This document shows, in pieces, positions 35,956 through 45,574 of a stretch of 64,000 nt of DNA. The stretch covers positions 1,054,001 through 1,118,000 of the forward strand of contig NZ_CP150235.1 in the NCBI RefSeq assembly GCF_037974355.1, given 5' to 3'. Below the pieces are notes generated by a model. It worked only from the letters and a program-made list of their open reading frames with translations, did no database searches and was not told where the DNA came from. The position numbers and the translations under genes were made by a program. The DNA is from Paenibacillus sp. FSL R5-0517 (GTDB lineage Bacteria > Bacillota > Bacilli > Paenibacillales > Paenibacillaceae). The stretch's first letter is position 1, and every line of letters begins with the position of its first letter.

Positions 35956-37335
35956 TTGAGTACCCATTCTGTCATCGAATGTTTGGAAGGCATTCAGGCA
36001 TCACGGCTGGGCAATATCCGCAACATTTATGTGTATCTCCCGCCCGGTTACCATGAGCATACAGCTCGGCGTTATCCGGTTCTGTACGTTCATGCAGGGC
36101 AGCGGGCTTTTGGTCCGTCCGGGCCAGGCAATGAAACATGGAATATCGATCAGGCAGCAGACGGTCTTATTTCTTCCGGGCAGATTGAATCACTGATTAT
36201 TGTCGGCATTACGCATGTCCGTCCAGTCACGCACAACGAATTCTATCACTTCATCGCCCCGGAGAGAGAGGCCGTGAGTGTGGGATGCTCAGGCATCGCC
36301 TATGAGCATTTTATCATTCATGAACTCAAGCCGATCATTGATCATCGGTACCGGACGTTGCCGGACAAGGAGAATACCGGGCTGTTGGGTTCATCTGCTG
36401 CTGCACTTTGTACATTGCACATGGGGATGCGAAATCCGGATGTTTTCGGAAAACTGATCATGATGTCGCCATTCTATGTGGATGTGCAGCTGGACGAAAC
36501 ATCGGAAAGCGGGCTGTTGGAAGAAAACATGTATCGCTTGCCAGAAGAGGTACCCGACGTTCGGATGTGGATAGATATTGGAGACACGGAAGGCCTGTTT
36601 CTGCCTTCCCAGGTCAGAAGGGTAGCTCATCAATTACTTGAACGCGGAGTCAGAGCGGATGAGGAATTGGCATTTCTGGAACAGCCGGATGCCTGTCATC
36701 AGGAAGGTGACTGGGGAGCACGCGTTCATCTCCCATTACTATACATGTTCGGCCACGTAGGTAACCCCACCTCGCTTCAACTGCTTGGCAGGGATGTCAT
36801 CGGACTACAGGGTGGAATGACCGTGTGTATCAATGCACTAATGCACTACGAGAGCGGATGGGTTCGGAGTCTGCTGCATGGAAATTATACTTCAAGTGAC
36901 CCGGATGTAATCCAGGTTCGTTCGAATGGAGAACTGGTGCCTGTCGGTATTGGAAGTGCATCCATCACGCTGACTATGGGGGGACTGTCTGCTACACGCA
37001 TCTATACTGTGGTTCCTGAATTGTCCACTCATGTGGAGGTCTGCATTCATGCAGAGGTAGCCTCAGAGGAAGGGACGCAGGAAACGATCTATGGTGGGAT
37101 GGGCATGAAGCTTGTCCGTTCCGGTATAGGTCGATATGAAGGTTGTTACCGAGTTCCGCGTGATAGTGGATTCTCCTTCCGGTTTACTCGGGGTTTCCGC
37201 CGCTTCGAGACCGATGTGGATGGCAAACCTGTTGTCAATCGTGTATTTCGAGCGACAGATGATATGTCTGTACATTATTTAATCCAATCCTGGGGCAGTA
37301 CGTCAGCCAAAACGGGAACAGGAGGCCCAAAATGA
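35956..37335 (+). CDS. Esterase (Fes/IroE-like alpha/beta hydrolase) with C-terminal Ig-like and CBM-like domains
   Basis: The 459-residue protein lacks a signal peptide. Residues 1-265 are an esterase-D type hydrolase (PF00756): RNIYVYLPPGYHE, RRYPVLYVHAGQ, the nucleophile elbow GLLGSSAAAL (Ser, with Ala replacing the usual final Gly), an acidic DIGDTEG and H in DACHQEGDW. Residues about 275-345 look like a BIG2-type Ig domain. The last 100 (FSFRFTRGFRRFETDVDGKPVVNR) match the kFTRGxW-x-x-E-x-d-x-G-x-x-NR pattern of starch-binding-like modules. TTG 35956 is a weakly supported start (GAGAGGCGG upstream). Its stop overlaps the next start (ATGA). It could cleave a thioester- or ester-linked product of the cassette. 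The unit is the first of three coupled genes. Confidence 0.75.
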   Translation: MSTHSVIECLEGIQASRLGNIRNIYVYLPPGYHEHTARRYPVLYVHAGQRAFGPSGPGNETWNIDQAADGLISSGQIESLIIVGITHVRPVTHNEFYHFIAPEREAVSVGCSGIAYEHFIIHELKPIIDHRYRTLPDKENTGLLGSSAAALCTLHMGMRNPDVFGKLIMMSPFYVDVQLDETSESGLLEENMYRLPEEVPDVRMWIDIGDTEGLFLPSQVRRVAHQLLERGVRADEELAFLEQPDACHQEGDWGARVHLPLLYMFGHVGNPTSLQLLGRDVIGLQGGMTVCINALMHYESGWVRSLLHGNYTSSDPDVIQVRSNGELVPVGIGSASITLTMGGLSATRIYTVVPELSTHVEVCIHAEVASEEGTQETIYGGMGMKLVRSGIGRYEGCYRVPRDSGFSFRFTRGFRRFETDVDGKPVVNRVFRATDDMSVHYLIQSWGSTSAKTGTGGPK

Positions 37336-38750
37336 TCATTCCTTCATTCGCTCCAGTGCTGGACATTCCCTATTATTATCCCTGCAATTTCCCTCTGATT
37401 CATGAAGTGCTCCATCAGCAAGGATCCATTACAAGTCTTGCACTGCTGGCGGCAAGCCGGTTGTACAGCCTTCCATCGTGCGGGGATAACGGACTGGTGA
37501 AGCCTTATTTTCACAAACTGGATTATGTTGAGCCGATCTGGGAGATGTATGGTCAGCGGGAGCTGGACAGCTTCGAGGAAGGCAAGGCGCAGATTAGGCA
37601 GCATATCGGCGATGGTGGGCTTTTTTTGGCTACAGGAACCAGTTATCATCTGCCTTATTGTGAGGATTATCAGAATCCCGAATACATTCGCAAACACGTG
37701 AAGCAAGGCTCCCGACTGCATCTGGTAGACCATTGGATTGCCGTGTATGGTCTGGAAGATGAGCATGTTCACGTCTATGATCCAGTGCCCTCCAAGTACA
37801 AGGGGAAGGTTGCTCAAAGAGCCTTTCATGATTTCTGGAAAGGGAACCAATGCATACCCGAGCTTGCTCAGGCGAAGCGCAAAGAGAAACTCCGAACGTT
37901 TGGCACCATGGACATTCGGGCAACTGTGCAGCTTGACTCTGCCGGGTACCGAGACATGTTGAACCAAGCGTTAACAACGCAGATTGAAGAATTTCTGACA
38001 GGCCGGACGATTACACAAGGAGAGCGGAATTATTATTTTGGACATGCGGTGTCTCTGCAGCTCATGGATACGTTGCATGGGACGAAAGAAGGAGATCAAG
38101 CCAATGAAATGTTAATTTCGGGTCTGCTCTTCGATATGCGATGGAGCCGGTATTTTCTTCGAGATCTTCTTCAGGAGTCTGCCTTATGGCTAGGTTCACC
38201 ACTTGATCAATATGCAAGAAAATTCAGCGACATCATTGTACGGTGGGAGAAGGCATACAATATGCTGCAGGTCAGCCGGATGAAGAACCGCGAGCACTGG
38301 AAAGTACAGCTTACAGGTGTCATTAAAATGTTGATCACGGATGAATGGCACTGGTATGAGTCGCTTCGACAGTCCATGCCTCAGGCAGATTGCTTTCAAC
38401 GTCAGACCGTGCCAATGATTGAACAAGAACACAGGGAGGCTTTGCTTCGTATCGTGCTGGATAGTTGCCGGGAGTTAAATGCATACCATAATACATCGAT
38501 TCCGCTTGGTGAGGGCGGTAACGCTCCGCTATACGGACGAAATGGACAACTGGATTCGCTGGAACTCGTGTCATTGCTTGCTGTGGTGGAGCAGGGAATC
38601 GAAGATCGTTGGGGTACGGGAATGGGAGCTGCTCTGGCGGAGATAGCAGCTGCTTCCATGCCGGAAAGTCCCTATCAGACGGTAGGCTCACTTGTTGATT
38701 ATCTCGCACAACAATATTCGCCTGCCGGTGAGGAGGAAGCAAAATGTTAA
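37332..38750 (+). CDS. BtrH-like acyltransferase fused to an acyl carrier protein domain
   Basis: The 472-residue cytosolic protein has two parts. Residues 1-160 carry a Cys/His/Asp set in BtrH-like positions: C18 in YYYPCNFPL, H134 in LVDHWIAVYG, D150 in HVHVYDP. Residues 160-360 are helical. Residues about 365-465 look like an acyl carrier protein, with LYGRNGQLDSLELVSLL placing the phosphopantetheine serine at S409. In butirosin synthesis BtrH moves an acyl group from the separate carrier BtrI; here carrier and transferase appear fused. The gene overlaps both neighbours (4 nt and 7 nt), an esterase and an AMP-forming ligase. The domain calls are by eye; the fusion and overlaps are seen directly. 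The acceptor is unknown. Confidence 0.7.
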   Translation: MIIPSFAPVLDIPYYYPCNFPLIHEVLHQQGSITSLALLAASRLYSLPSCGDNGLVKPYFHKLDYVEPIWEMYGQRELDSFEEGKAQIRQHIGDGGLFLATGTSYHLPYCEDYQNPEYIRKHVKQGSRLHLVDHWIAVYGLEDEHVHVYDPVPSKYKGKVAQRAFHDFWKGNQCIPELAQAKRKEKLRTFGTMDIRATVQLDSAGYRDMLNQALTTQIEEFLTGRTITQGERNYYFGHAVSLQLMDTLHGTKEGDQANEMLISGLLFDMRWSRYFLRDLLQESALWLGSPLDQYARKFSDIIVRWEKAYNMLQVSRMKNREHWKVQLTGVIKMLITDEWHWYESLRQSMPQADCFQRQTVPMIEQEHREALLRIVLDSCRELNAYHNTSIPLGEGGNAPLYGRNGQLDSLELVSLLAVVEQGIEDRWGTGMGAALAEIAAASMPESPYQTVGSLVDYLAQQYSPAGEEEAKC

Positions 38751-40123
38751 ACCAATTCTTGCTTGAACGATTCGAGGAACAGGGACAGCATCCTGCACTG
38801 ATCTGGAAGGATCAGGAGTACAGCTATCAGTGGCTGCTGGAACAGGTTGGCGTCATGAGTGAGTGGATTATAGCAGAAGGGCTAACGGGGCAACTTGTAA
38901 CGCTGGAGGAAGACTATTCCCCATATGCAGCGGCAGCATTGGTTGCTTTGCTCGGGCAAGGGTGTATCCTGCTCCCCATGGATCGGTACCTGGTTGAAGC
39001 CAAACGACAGGAATATATTGAACTGGCACAGGTGAAATGGCGATTGGGCGTTGAAGATGGCAAGCTGTGCATTCGGCAAACGTGTGAAACTTCTGGAGAG
39101 ATTCCTAGGTTGTTATCTACGCTGGCACAGGAGGGTGTAGGAGGCCTGGTACTCTTTTCATCCGGATCGACCGGAGTGAGTAAAGCGACTGTGCATCGTG
39201 CAGATCGGCTGTTATATCGTTTTCGCCGGCGGGTTCGGCCCTTGCGAACGATTCCATTCATGATGTTTGATCATATCGGCGGTGTGAATACCATGCTGCA
39301 GTCCCTGTCCAGTGGGGGATGTCTGTGTATCATTGCGGATCGATCTCCCGAAGAAGTGTGCCGGACGATTGAGAAGTTTCGTGTGCAGGCGCTGCCCGTC
39401 TCCCCAACATTCATGAATCTGTTGCTGTTGGGCAGAAACGATGAAGGGTATGACCTGTCCAGTCTCGAGGTTGTATCATACGGATCGGAAGTGATGCCTG
39501 AGTCCGTACTGGCAGCCTGGAATCGGAGATTTCCACAGATCAGGACGATACAGGCCTATGGTATGTCTGAACTTGGTATTCTGCCAACCCGTTCCAAAGA
39601 ACCAGGTTCTCTACTGTTCTCCATTCAAGATGAAGAGGTCAAGTACCGGGTGGTGGAAGGAGAATTACAGATTCGTACAGCAACAGCGATGATCGGATAT
39701 CTGAATGCACCATCACCTTTTACGGAGGATGGATGGCTGCGTACCGGAGATGAAGCCGTATTGGAGCAGGGGTACATTCGCATTTTGGGTCGCCGTTCGG
39801 AGATTATTAACATAGGGGGACGGAAGGTATATCCTGCCGAGGTTGAGGGTGTGCTGGAAGAGATGGAATGTATTGAAGCGGCGGTAGTTTCGGGAGAACC
39901 GAGTGGTATCACGGGTCAGAGAGTGAAGGTGACTATCCGGCTGGCTACAGAATGTACTCTAACCGATCTGCGGCGGTCCATCTGGGAATATTGCCGGGAC
40001 AAGCTGCCTTCTTATAAGATTCCGCAGAAAATCGTAATTACACAGGGAGAACTCGTAAGTTCGAGAATGAAGAAAATTCGTAAACCGTCGATGTCGATAT
40101 CCTTCGCCTCGGCTGGGAAATAG
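38744..40123 (+). CDS. AMP-forming acyl/aminoacyl ligase (ANL superfamily)
   Basis: The 459-residue enzyme should activate a carboxylic or amino acid as adenylate and load it on a carrier, most likely the ACP domain encoded just upstream. Core motifs are visible: A3 SSGSTGVSK (139-147), YGMSE (272-276), TGD (334-336), GRRSEIINIGGRKV (349-362) and a C-terminal SSRMKKIRK with the likely A10 lysine. It is shorter than typical acyl-CoA ligases (about 500-550), the N-terminal subdomain being compact. It begins 7 nt before the end of the upstream gene. The substrate cannot be read from the motifs. Confidence 0.88.
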   Translation: MLNQFLLERFEEQGQHPALIWKDQEYSYQWLLEQVGVMSEWIIAEGLTGQLVTLEEDYSPYAAAALVALLGQGCILLPMDRYLVEAKRQEYIELAQVKWRLGVEDGKLCIRQTCETSGEIPRLLSTLAQEGVGGLVLFSSGSTGVSKATVHRADRLLYRFRRRVRPLRTIPFMMFDHIGGVNTMLQSLSSGGCLCIIADRSPEEVCRTIEKFRVQALPVSPTFMNLLLLGRNDEGYDLSSLEVVSYGSEVMPESVLAAWNRRFPQIRTIQAYGMSELGILPTRSKEPGSLLFSIQDEEVKYRVVEGELQIRTATAMIGYLNAPSPFTEDGWLRTGDEAVLEQGYIRILGRRSEIINIGGRKVYPAEVEGVLEEMECIEAAVVSGEPSGITGQRVKVTIRLATECTLTDLRRSIWEYCRDKLPSYKIPQKIVITQGELVSSRMKKIRKPSMSISFASAGK

Positions 40124-40167
40124 GTTCCTGCCACCAATGAGTTTTATCTCAATTGAATCGCTACCGC

Positions 40168-40360
40168 TAACGAATCTCAAACGTCGTATTAAGGGGATGA
40201 TCAAGAAAAGTAAAACTTAACGAATCTCAGCAACGTTATTCCGTCGAAAGCACCGCTTCTGCTTGCGAAAATCGACTTATTAAACAAAATAACATTTCTC
40301 TGATTCGTTAGACATTTAGCCCGGATATAATGAAGCAAATAACGTGTGCTTGGTTCGTTA
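40168..40360. repeat. 193-bp four-box inverted element, copy C
   Basis: Boxes lie at 40168-40190 and 40218-40240 (forward) and at 40288-40310 and 40338-40360 (inverted). All begin TAACGAAYC read outward-in, and end (C)GTATT or GTTATT. Spacing equals copies A and B to the base. It lies between the ligase gene and the converging cyclomaltodextrinase gene. A GTCGA/TCGAC pair lies in the 47-bp centre. Confidence 0.87.
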
Positions 40361-40392
40361 GAATATGACATATAAAACGCATAAGATGCAGG

Positions 40393-40439
40393 AGAGGCTG
40401 TCCCTGGTCGTCAATATGACCTGGAGGACAGCCTCTTTT
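40393..40439. terminator. Terminator between the ligase and cyclomaltodextrinase genes
   Basis: GAGAGGCTGTCC at about 40392-40403 pairs with GGACAGCCTC at 40426-40435, followed by TTTTGG; the minus strand reads AAAAGAGGC and ends CTCTCC. It can serve the rightward cassette. Confidence 0.75.
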
Positions 40440-40471
40440 GGAGTTATATCGCCTTGTTAGCTGTATTTATA

Positions 40472-42244
40472 TCAAGCTTCCGCAGGTTGTTTGACCTCCA
40501 TTTGCAGTAAGGAGAAGCCGTAAGCTTCCAGATCGAGGGTCAGTTTATTTTGCCGGGATTCCACTTCGTTTGATGTGTACAGATTTCGCCAAACGTTACG
40601 ATCTGCCAAAGGCAGTTCAAGAGTACATGGCTCATCTCCTGCATTCAGCACAAGAAGCATGCGCTCACCCGTATGCGAATCCGATCGTTCGATGGCAAGA
40701 CAAGGGTCTCCGGCTTTTGCATATACAATCTTCAGTTCCGTGCTGCGCAGCGCAGGGTGCTGTTTGCGAAGGGCAATCGTATGGGTGAAGAATTCCAGAA
40801 GTTCACGGTTCTGCTTGGTCTCATCCCATTCCATACACTTGCGGCAACCCGGATCATATCCCCCGTCAAGCCCGACTTCGTCTCCATAATAAATACATGG
40901 CACACCTGGATACGTAAGCAGCAACGTAACGGCAAGTTTCATCTTACGCTCGTCTCCATCACATAAGGTCAGCAGTCTGGGTGTATCATGACTTCCAAGC
41001 AGATTGAAGGCAGCTTCAGTAACCGTTTGTGAATAGGCTGCAAGCAGTTTGCCGATCTCATTGGCAAATCCGAGTCCATCGAGCTTTCCGTTCACGGTGT
41101 AGTCCAATACCGAATTGGTAAACGGATAATTCATCACGGCATCGAATTGGTCTCCCTGAAGCCACATGAGCGAATCATGCCAGATCTCACCGAGCAGATA
41201 CGCATCAGGTTTGATGGCTTTTACCGTCTGACGGAATTCGCGCCAGAACTGGTGATCCACCTCGTTGGCCACATCGAGCCTCCATCCGTCAATGTCCATC
41301 TCCTCGATCCAGAACCGTCCGACCTCCAGCAGGTATGCCTTCACGTCAGGGTGTTCCGTGTTCAGCTTTGGCATAAGCGGTTCAAAGGCAAAGGTATCAT
41401 ATGTGGGTATGCCATCCTCCACACGTGGCGGCCAGTCTTTGATATAGAACCAGTCTGCGTAGGGGGAATCGGCTCCATTCTTCATGACATCGACAAAAGG
41501 AGGGAACTCTCTGCCGGAATGATTGAACACCGCATCCAGAACGACACGTATGCCGCGCTGATGACATGCATCCACAAAGGTCTTGAACTGTTCATTGGTT
41601 CCAAAATGAGGATCGACCTTCATATAATCGCCTGTATTATATTTATGATTCGTGGTGGCCTCGAACAGCGGACAGAAATAGATGGCATTGATGCCCAACT
41701 GGCTGATGTGATCCAGATGATCAAGCACACCTTGCAGGTCCCCGCCGAAGAAGTTCACAGGTGTGGGTTCCCCTCCCCAGGGTTCAGCATTGTTGGGACT
41801 GATAGATGGATCGCCATTGGCATAACGTTCGGGGAAAATCTGATAAAACACGGCGTCCTTCACCCACGCAGGCGGTTCAAAAATGTCGACCGGATTCATA
41901 AATGGAAAATCAAAAAATTCCAGTGGATGGTCAGGCAGCGCCTGCTCGAATCCGCGCTCCGTCATCCAGACCGATTCCTCTCCCTGAATCAATTGGAAGC
42001 CATACCGTAATCTGCGATAGGGAGGTGAGGTCTCGGCTTCCCAATAGTCGAACATCTCATCCCGGGCAAAGATGCGCATGGGGATGTGTGTGATTGTTCG
42101 ATCCCAGGCATATTTGTCCCCGGTAATGGCAATCACCGCATCCAGATCACCGCGTTTGGAACGAAGACGCAAATGCATGGTCGAGCGATCATAAGCATAG
42201 GACCAATTGAGTTTGGGACGATGATAAATGGCTTCAAGAATCAT
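40472..42244 (-). CDS. Cyclomaltodextrinase / neopullulanase / maltogenic amylase (GH13_20)
   Basis: The 590-residue enzyme has no signal peptide and is cytosolic. An N-terminal CBM34-type domain (1-125) precedes the catalytic barrel. Catalytic residues are D324 (DGWRLDVAN), E353 (LLGEIWHD) and D420 (LLGSHDT). The fifth conserved region MPKLN (291-295) is the signature of the cyclomaltodextrinase/neopullulanase subfamily. It would open cyclodextrins and cut maltodextrins brought in by the ABC importer, completing the route that begins with the secreted CGTase. ATG 42244 has AGGAG 8 nt upstream; an in-frame GTG lies 9 nt further up. Confidence 0.94.
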   Translation of the reverse strand: MILEAIYHRPKLNWSYAYDRSTMHLRLRSKRGDLDAVIAITGDKYAWDRTITHIPMRIFARDEMFDYWEAETSPPYRRLRYGFQLIQGEESVWMTERGFEQALPDHPLEFFDFPFMNPVDIFEPPAWVKDAVFYQIFPERYANGDPSISPNNAEPWGGEPTPVNFFGGDLQGVLDHLDHISQLGINAIYFCPLFEATTNHKYNTGDYMKVDPHFGTNEQFKTFVDACHQRGIRVVLDAVFNHSGREFPPFVDVMKNGADSPYADWFYIKDWPPRVEDGIPTYDTFAFEPLMPKLNTEHPDVKAYLLEVGRFWIEEMDIDGWRLDVANEVDHQFWREFRQTVKAIKPDAYLLGEIWHDSLMWLQGDQFDAVMNYPFTNSVLDYTVNGKLDGLGFANEIGKLLAAYSQTVTEAAFNLLGSHDTPRLLTLCDGDERKMKLAVTLLLTYPGVPCIYYGDEVGLDGGYDPGCRKCMEWDETKQNRELLEFFTHTIALRKQHPALRSTELKIVYAKAGDPCLAIERSDSHTGERMLLVLNAGDEPCTLELPLADRNVWRNLYTSNEVESRQNKLTLDLEAYGFSLLQMEVKQPAEA

Positions 42245-42300
42245 GTGAATCACTCCTCGTTAGATGATGAGATTTCAGATCAATGCGGCCATAAAACGCA

Positions 42301-42341
42301 AAAAAGGCACAACCTCTATTGTTCACGAGGTTGTACCTTTC
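42301..42341 (-). terminator. Terminator of the leftward secreted-protein gene
   Basis: On the minus strand AAGGTACAACCTCG pairs with GAGGTTGTGCCTT, followed by TTTTTG. It separates the gene at 42431 from the cyclomaltodextrinase gene. Confidence 0.8.
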
Positions 42342-42430
42342 GGCAGCATAGCCTTTTGATTATAGTGCTATTATACGAACTAACTCAGCAAAAGAAAACA
42401 CTTTTTTTCCTTAAATTTCAAAATTGTTTT

Positions 42431-43012
42431 TTAGAAATCATATCCAAGACTATTGGCGTAGGCAGACAGTTCTTTTTGATATTTCTCGATATTTTTCTTG
42501 CCGGCAGCAATTTTGGCATTGGCTTGTTTCAGGACAGCGCTGTTTACCGTAGTTTTGGAGACCGCTTTTTTGGCGAGTTGGAATCCTTCCAGTTGCGTAT
42601 AGCTCCCTTTGATCAGGCTGGCATGGATTTTTTGCAACTCTGCAGTTTGCGGTTTAATCAGTTTCAGCTTGGATACATATTTGGTGTAGTTAGGAATTGC
42701 AGTGTTGGTCAGTTTCAGGAACACGGACTTGCGATTGGAAGATGTAATGTAAAATCCGCCTCCCAGTGCATTGAAAGCTTTCTCCTCATATACTGCTGCG
42801 AGATCCAACTGATTCAGGTAGTCCAGGAAATCTTCTTCTTCAACCGTAGGAATCGGTTCTTGTTCGGACGTGTCAACTTCTTCATAGTATTCGTCTTCCG
42901 AATATGTGGTGGTTGAGTCATCCGCAGCAGCGGCATAAGACCCTGCAGGTGCGAACACCCCGCCGAGCAAAACAAAACTCATAATGATTGATAGTAACCA
43001 TGATTTCTTCAC
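42431..43012 (-). CDS. Small secreted protein, paralogue of the product at 24243
   Basis: The 193-residue protein has a signal peptide (MKKSWLLSIIMSFVLLGGVF to SYAAA), an acidic Tyr/Glu-rich linker (residues about 33-62) and a helical body sharing SNRKSVFLKLTNT, IPNYTKYVS, SYTQLEG, KAVSK and a terminal SLGYDF with the protein at 24243-24794. GTG 43012 follows AGGGGA. The family is not one I recognise. The acidic linker differs from the Ser-Asp repeat of the paralogue, so the linker diverges while the body is kept. The 420 bp upstream shows no gene, only the Fur-box region of the next operon. Confidence 0.78.
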   Translation of the reverse strand: MKKSWLLSIIMSFVLLGGVFAPAGSYAAAADDSTTTYSEDEYYEEVDTSEQEPIPTVEEEDFLDYLNQLDLAAVYEEKAFNALGGGFYITSSNRKSVFLKLTNTAIPNYTKYVSKLKLIKPQTAELQKIHASLIKGSYTQLEGFQLAKKAVSKTTVNSAVLKQANAKIAAGKKNIEKYQKELSAYANSLGYDF

Positions 43013-43386
43013 GTGCCAATATCCCCTATCTATAGATGTGATTTTATTCCAATGGATAATCTAACATAGTACGACAAGAAATTACAGGAAGGGTTTTACA
43101 GCAAAATCCTTTTCATATGCATAAAAATGAATAATTAATTTACCATCAAAATTACATTGTATTAGATGAAGAAGAATTACGATGAGAAATGGGGCTAATT
43201 CGCATAAGGGTAAAGATTACATATATGGTGAGTAGGGATGCGTATTGTATCGATATATATTATATGGTCTCAATTAATATGTATCTATTTATAGTTGTTT
43301 TCAGAAGTAATAGGAGCTGCGAGCGAGTGAGAAGTTTTCCCAAATAAAATGCTTGTATAATGATTTCATCTCCATTACAATACAAT

Positions 43387-43409
43387 TGATAATGAGATTC
43401 AATATCATT
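43387..43409. promoter_or_regulatory. Fur box in front of the iron-siderophore importer
   Basis: TTGATAATGAGATTC followed by AATATCATT matches the 7-1-7 Fur pattern. A TATAAT at 43356-43361 is the likely -10 just upstream. Confidence 0.75.
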
Positions 43410-43434
43410 TAGATAAAAAGGGGAGACAAGTTAC

Positions 43435-44469
<1,035 letters not shown>

Positions 44470-44475
44470 AGGAGC

Positions 44476-44535
44476 AGGACCTGCCGTGCACCAGGACATT
44501 CGTTAACGAAGTGTATGGGCAGGCAGGTCCTTTTC
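44476..44535 (+). terminator. Internal terminator between the binding protein and permease genes
   Basis: AGGACCTGCC at 44476-44485 pairs with GGCAGGTCCT at 44522-44531, then TTTC. An inner TTCGTTAACGAA palindrome extends it. It lies inside an otherwise single operon and may lower permease relative to binding-protein expression. Confidence 0.7.
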
Positions 44536-44560
44536 ATTTTACAGATGAAAGAGTGAGAAT

Positions 44561-45574
44561 ATGTTTCCCCTTTTTACAAAGGCAAGCGCCAAGATCTATG
44601 GGCTGGCTGGTTTATTCATATTACTTCTGTTTGCCTGCCTTGCCAGTATGATTCTGGGACGCACGCATATCACATTTCAGATGGCATGGGATGCACTGCA
44701 ATTCTACGACGAGAGTTCTGTGGAACATGTGGTTCTGCTGACGGAGCGCTTGCCACGAACCATTATTGCCGCTGTCGTTGGTGCAAGTTTGGCTGTGGCA
44801 GGTGCACTGATGCAGGCATTGACACGTAATCCGCTTGCATCACCAAGTGTGTTCGGGATCAATGCAGGGGCAATCTTTTTTATTGTCATTGCCATCGTAG
44901 TATTGTCCGTATCCTCGCTGACCACCATGATGTGGTTTGGTTTTGCCGGAGCTGCGGTTGCCGCGGCGATTGTGTATGCCTTGGGTTCCCTTGGTCGGGA
45001 TGGCCTGACTCCGATCAAAATTGTACTGGCGGGGACGGCAATCTCGGCATTGTTTGCCTCGTTCACACAGGCGATTCTCGTGTTGGATGGAACCGGATTG
45101 CAGGATGTGCTCTTCTGGCTTGCCGGTTCAGTTAGCGGGCGGACATTGGATATGTTATATCCCGTTCTGCCGTACATGACAGCCGCAGCCATTGTCTCTC
45201 TGTTCATGGGCAGAGCGATTAATCTGCTATTGACGGGTGACGATATCGCCAAAGGCATGGGACAGAATGTACTTCTGGTCAAGGTGCTCATGGGCGTTGT
45301 TACCGTATTGCTAGCGGGTGGTTCGGTTGCCGTAGCCGGTTCGATCGGTCTGGTCGGTCTGGTTGTTCCGCATATCATGCGTGCACTGGTGGGCAATGAT
45401 TACCGCTGGCTCGTTCCTTACTCTATTGTAGGGGGAGCCATTCTGCTGCTGTCCGCAGATGTGGTTGCCAGACTGGTAATCATGCCGCAGGAAGTTCCAC
45501 TCGGTGTCATGACTGCATTGATTGGCGGACCTTTCTTCGTATACATTGCCCGCAAGGGGGTGACGAAGATATGA
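44561..45574 (+). CDS. FecCD-family iron-siderophore permease, subunit 1
   Basis: The 337-residue permease has about 9-10 helices with the family stretches LPRTIIAAVVGASLAVAGALMQALTRNPLASPSVFGINAG and GLVGLVVPHIMRALVGNDYRW. It forms a channel with the next gene product. Its stop overlaps the next start by 4 nt. Confidence 0.94.
   Translation: MFPLFTKASAKIYGLAGLFILLLFACLASMILGRTHITFQMAWDALQFYDESSVEHVVLLTERLPRTIIAAVVGASLAVAGALMQALTRNPLASPSVFGINAGAIFFIVIAIVVLSVSSLTTMMWFGFAGAAVAAAIVYALGSLGRDGLTPIKIVLAGTAISALFASFTQAILVLDGTGLQDVLFWLAGSVSGRTLDMLYPVLPYMTAAAIVSLFMGRAINLLLTGDDIAKGMGQNVLLVKVLMGVVTVLLAGGSVAVAGSIGLVGLVVPHIMRALVGNDYRWLVPYSIVGGAILLLSADVVARLVIMPQEVPLGVMTALIGGPFFVYIARKGVTKI

Noticed and set aside
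41147..42010. 287-codon frame opposite the cyclomaltodextrinase gene
   Set aside because: Antisense shadow caused by codon bias of the real GH13 gene.
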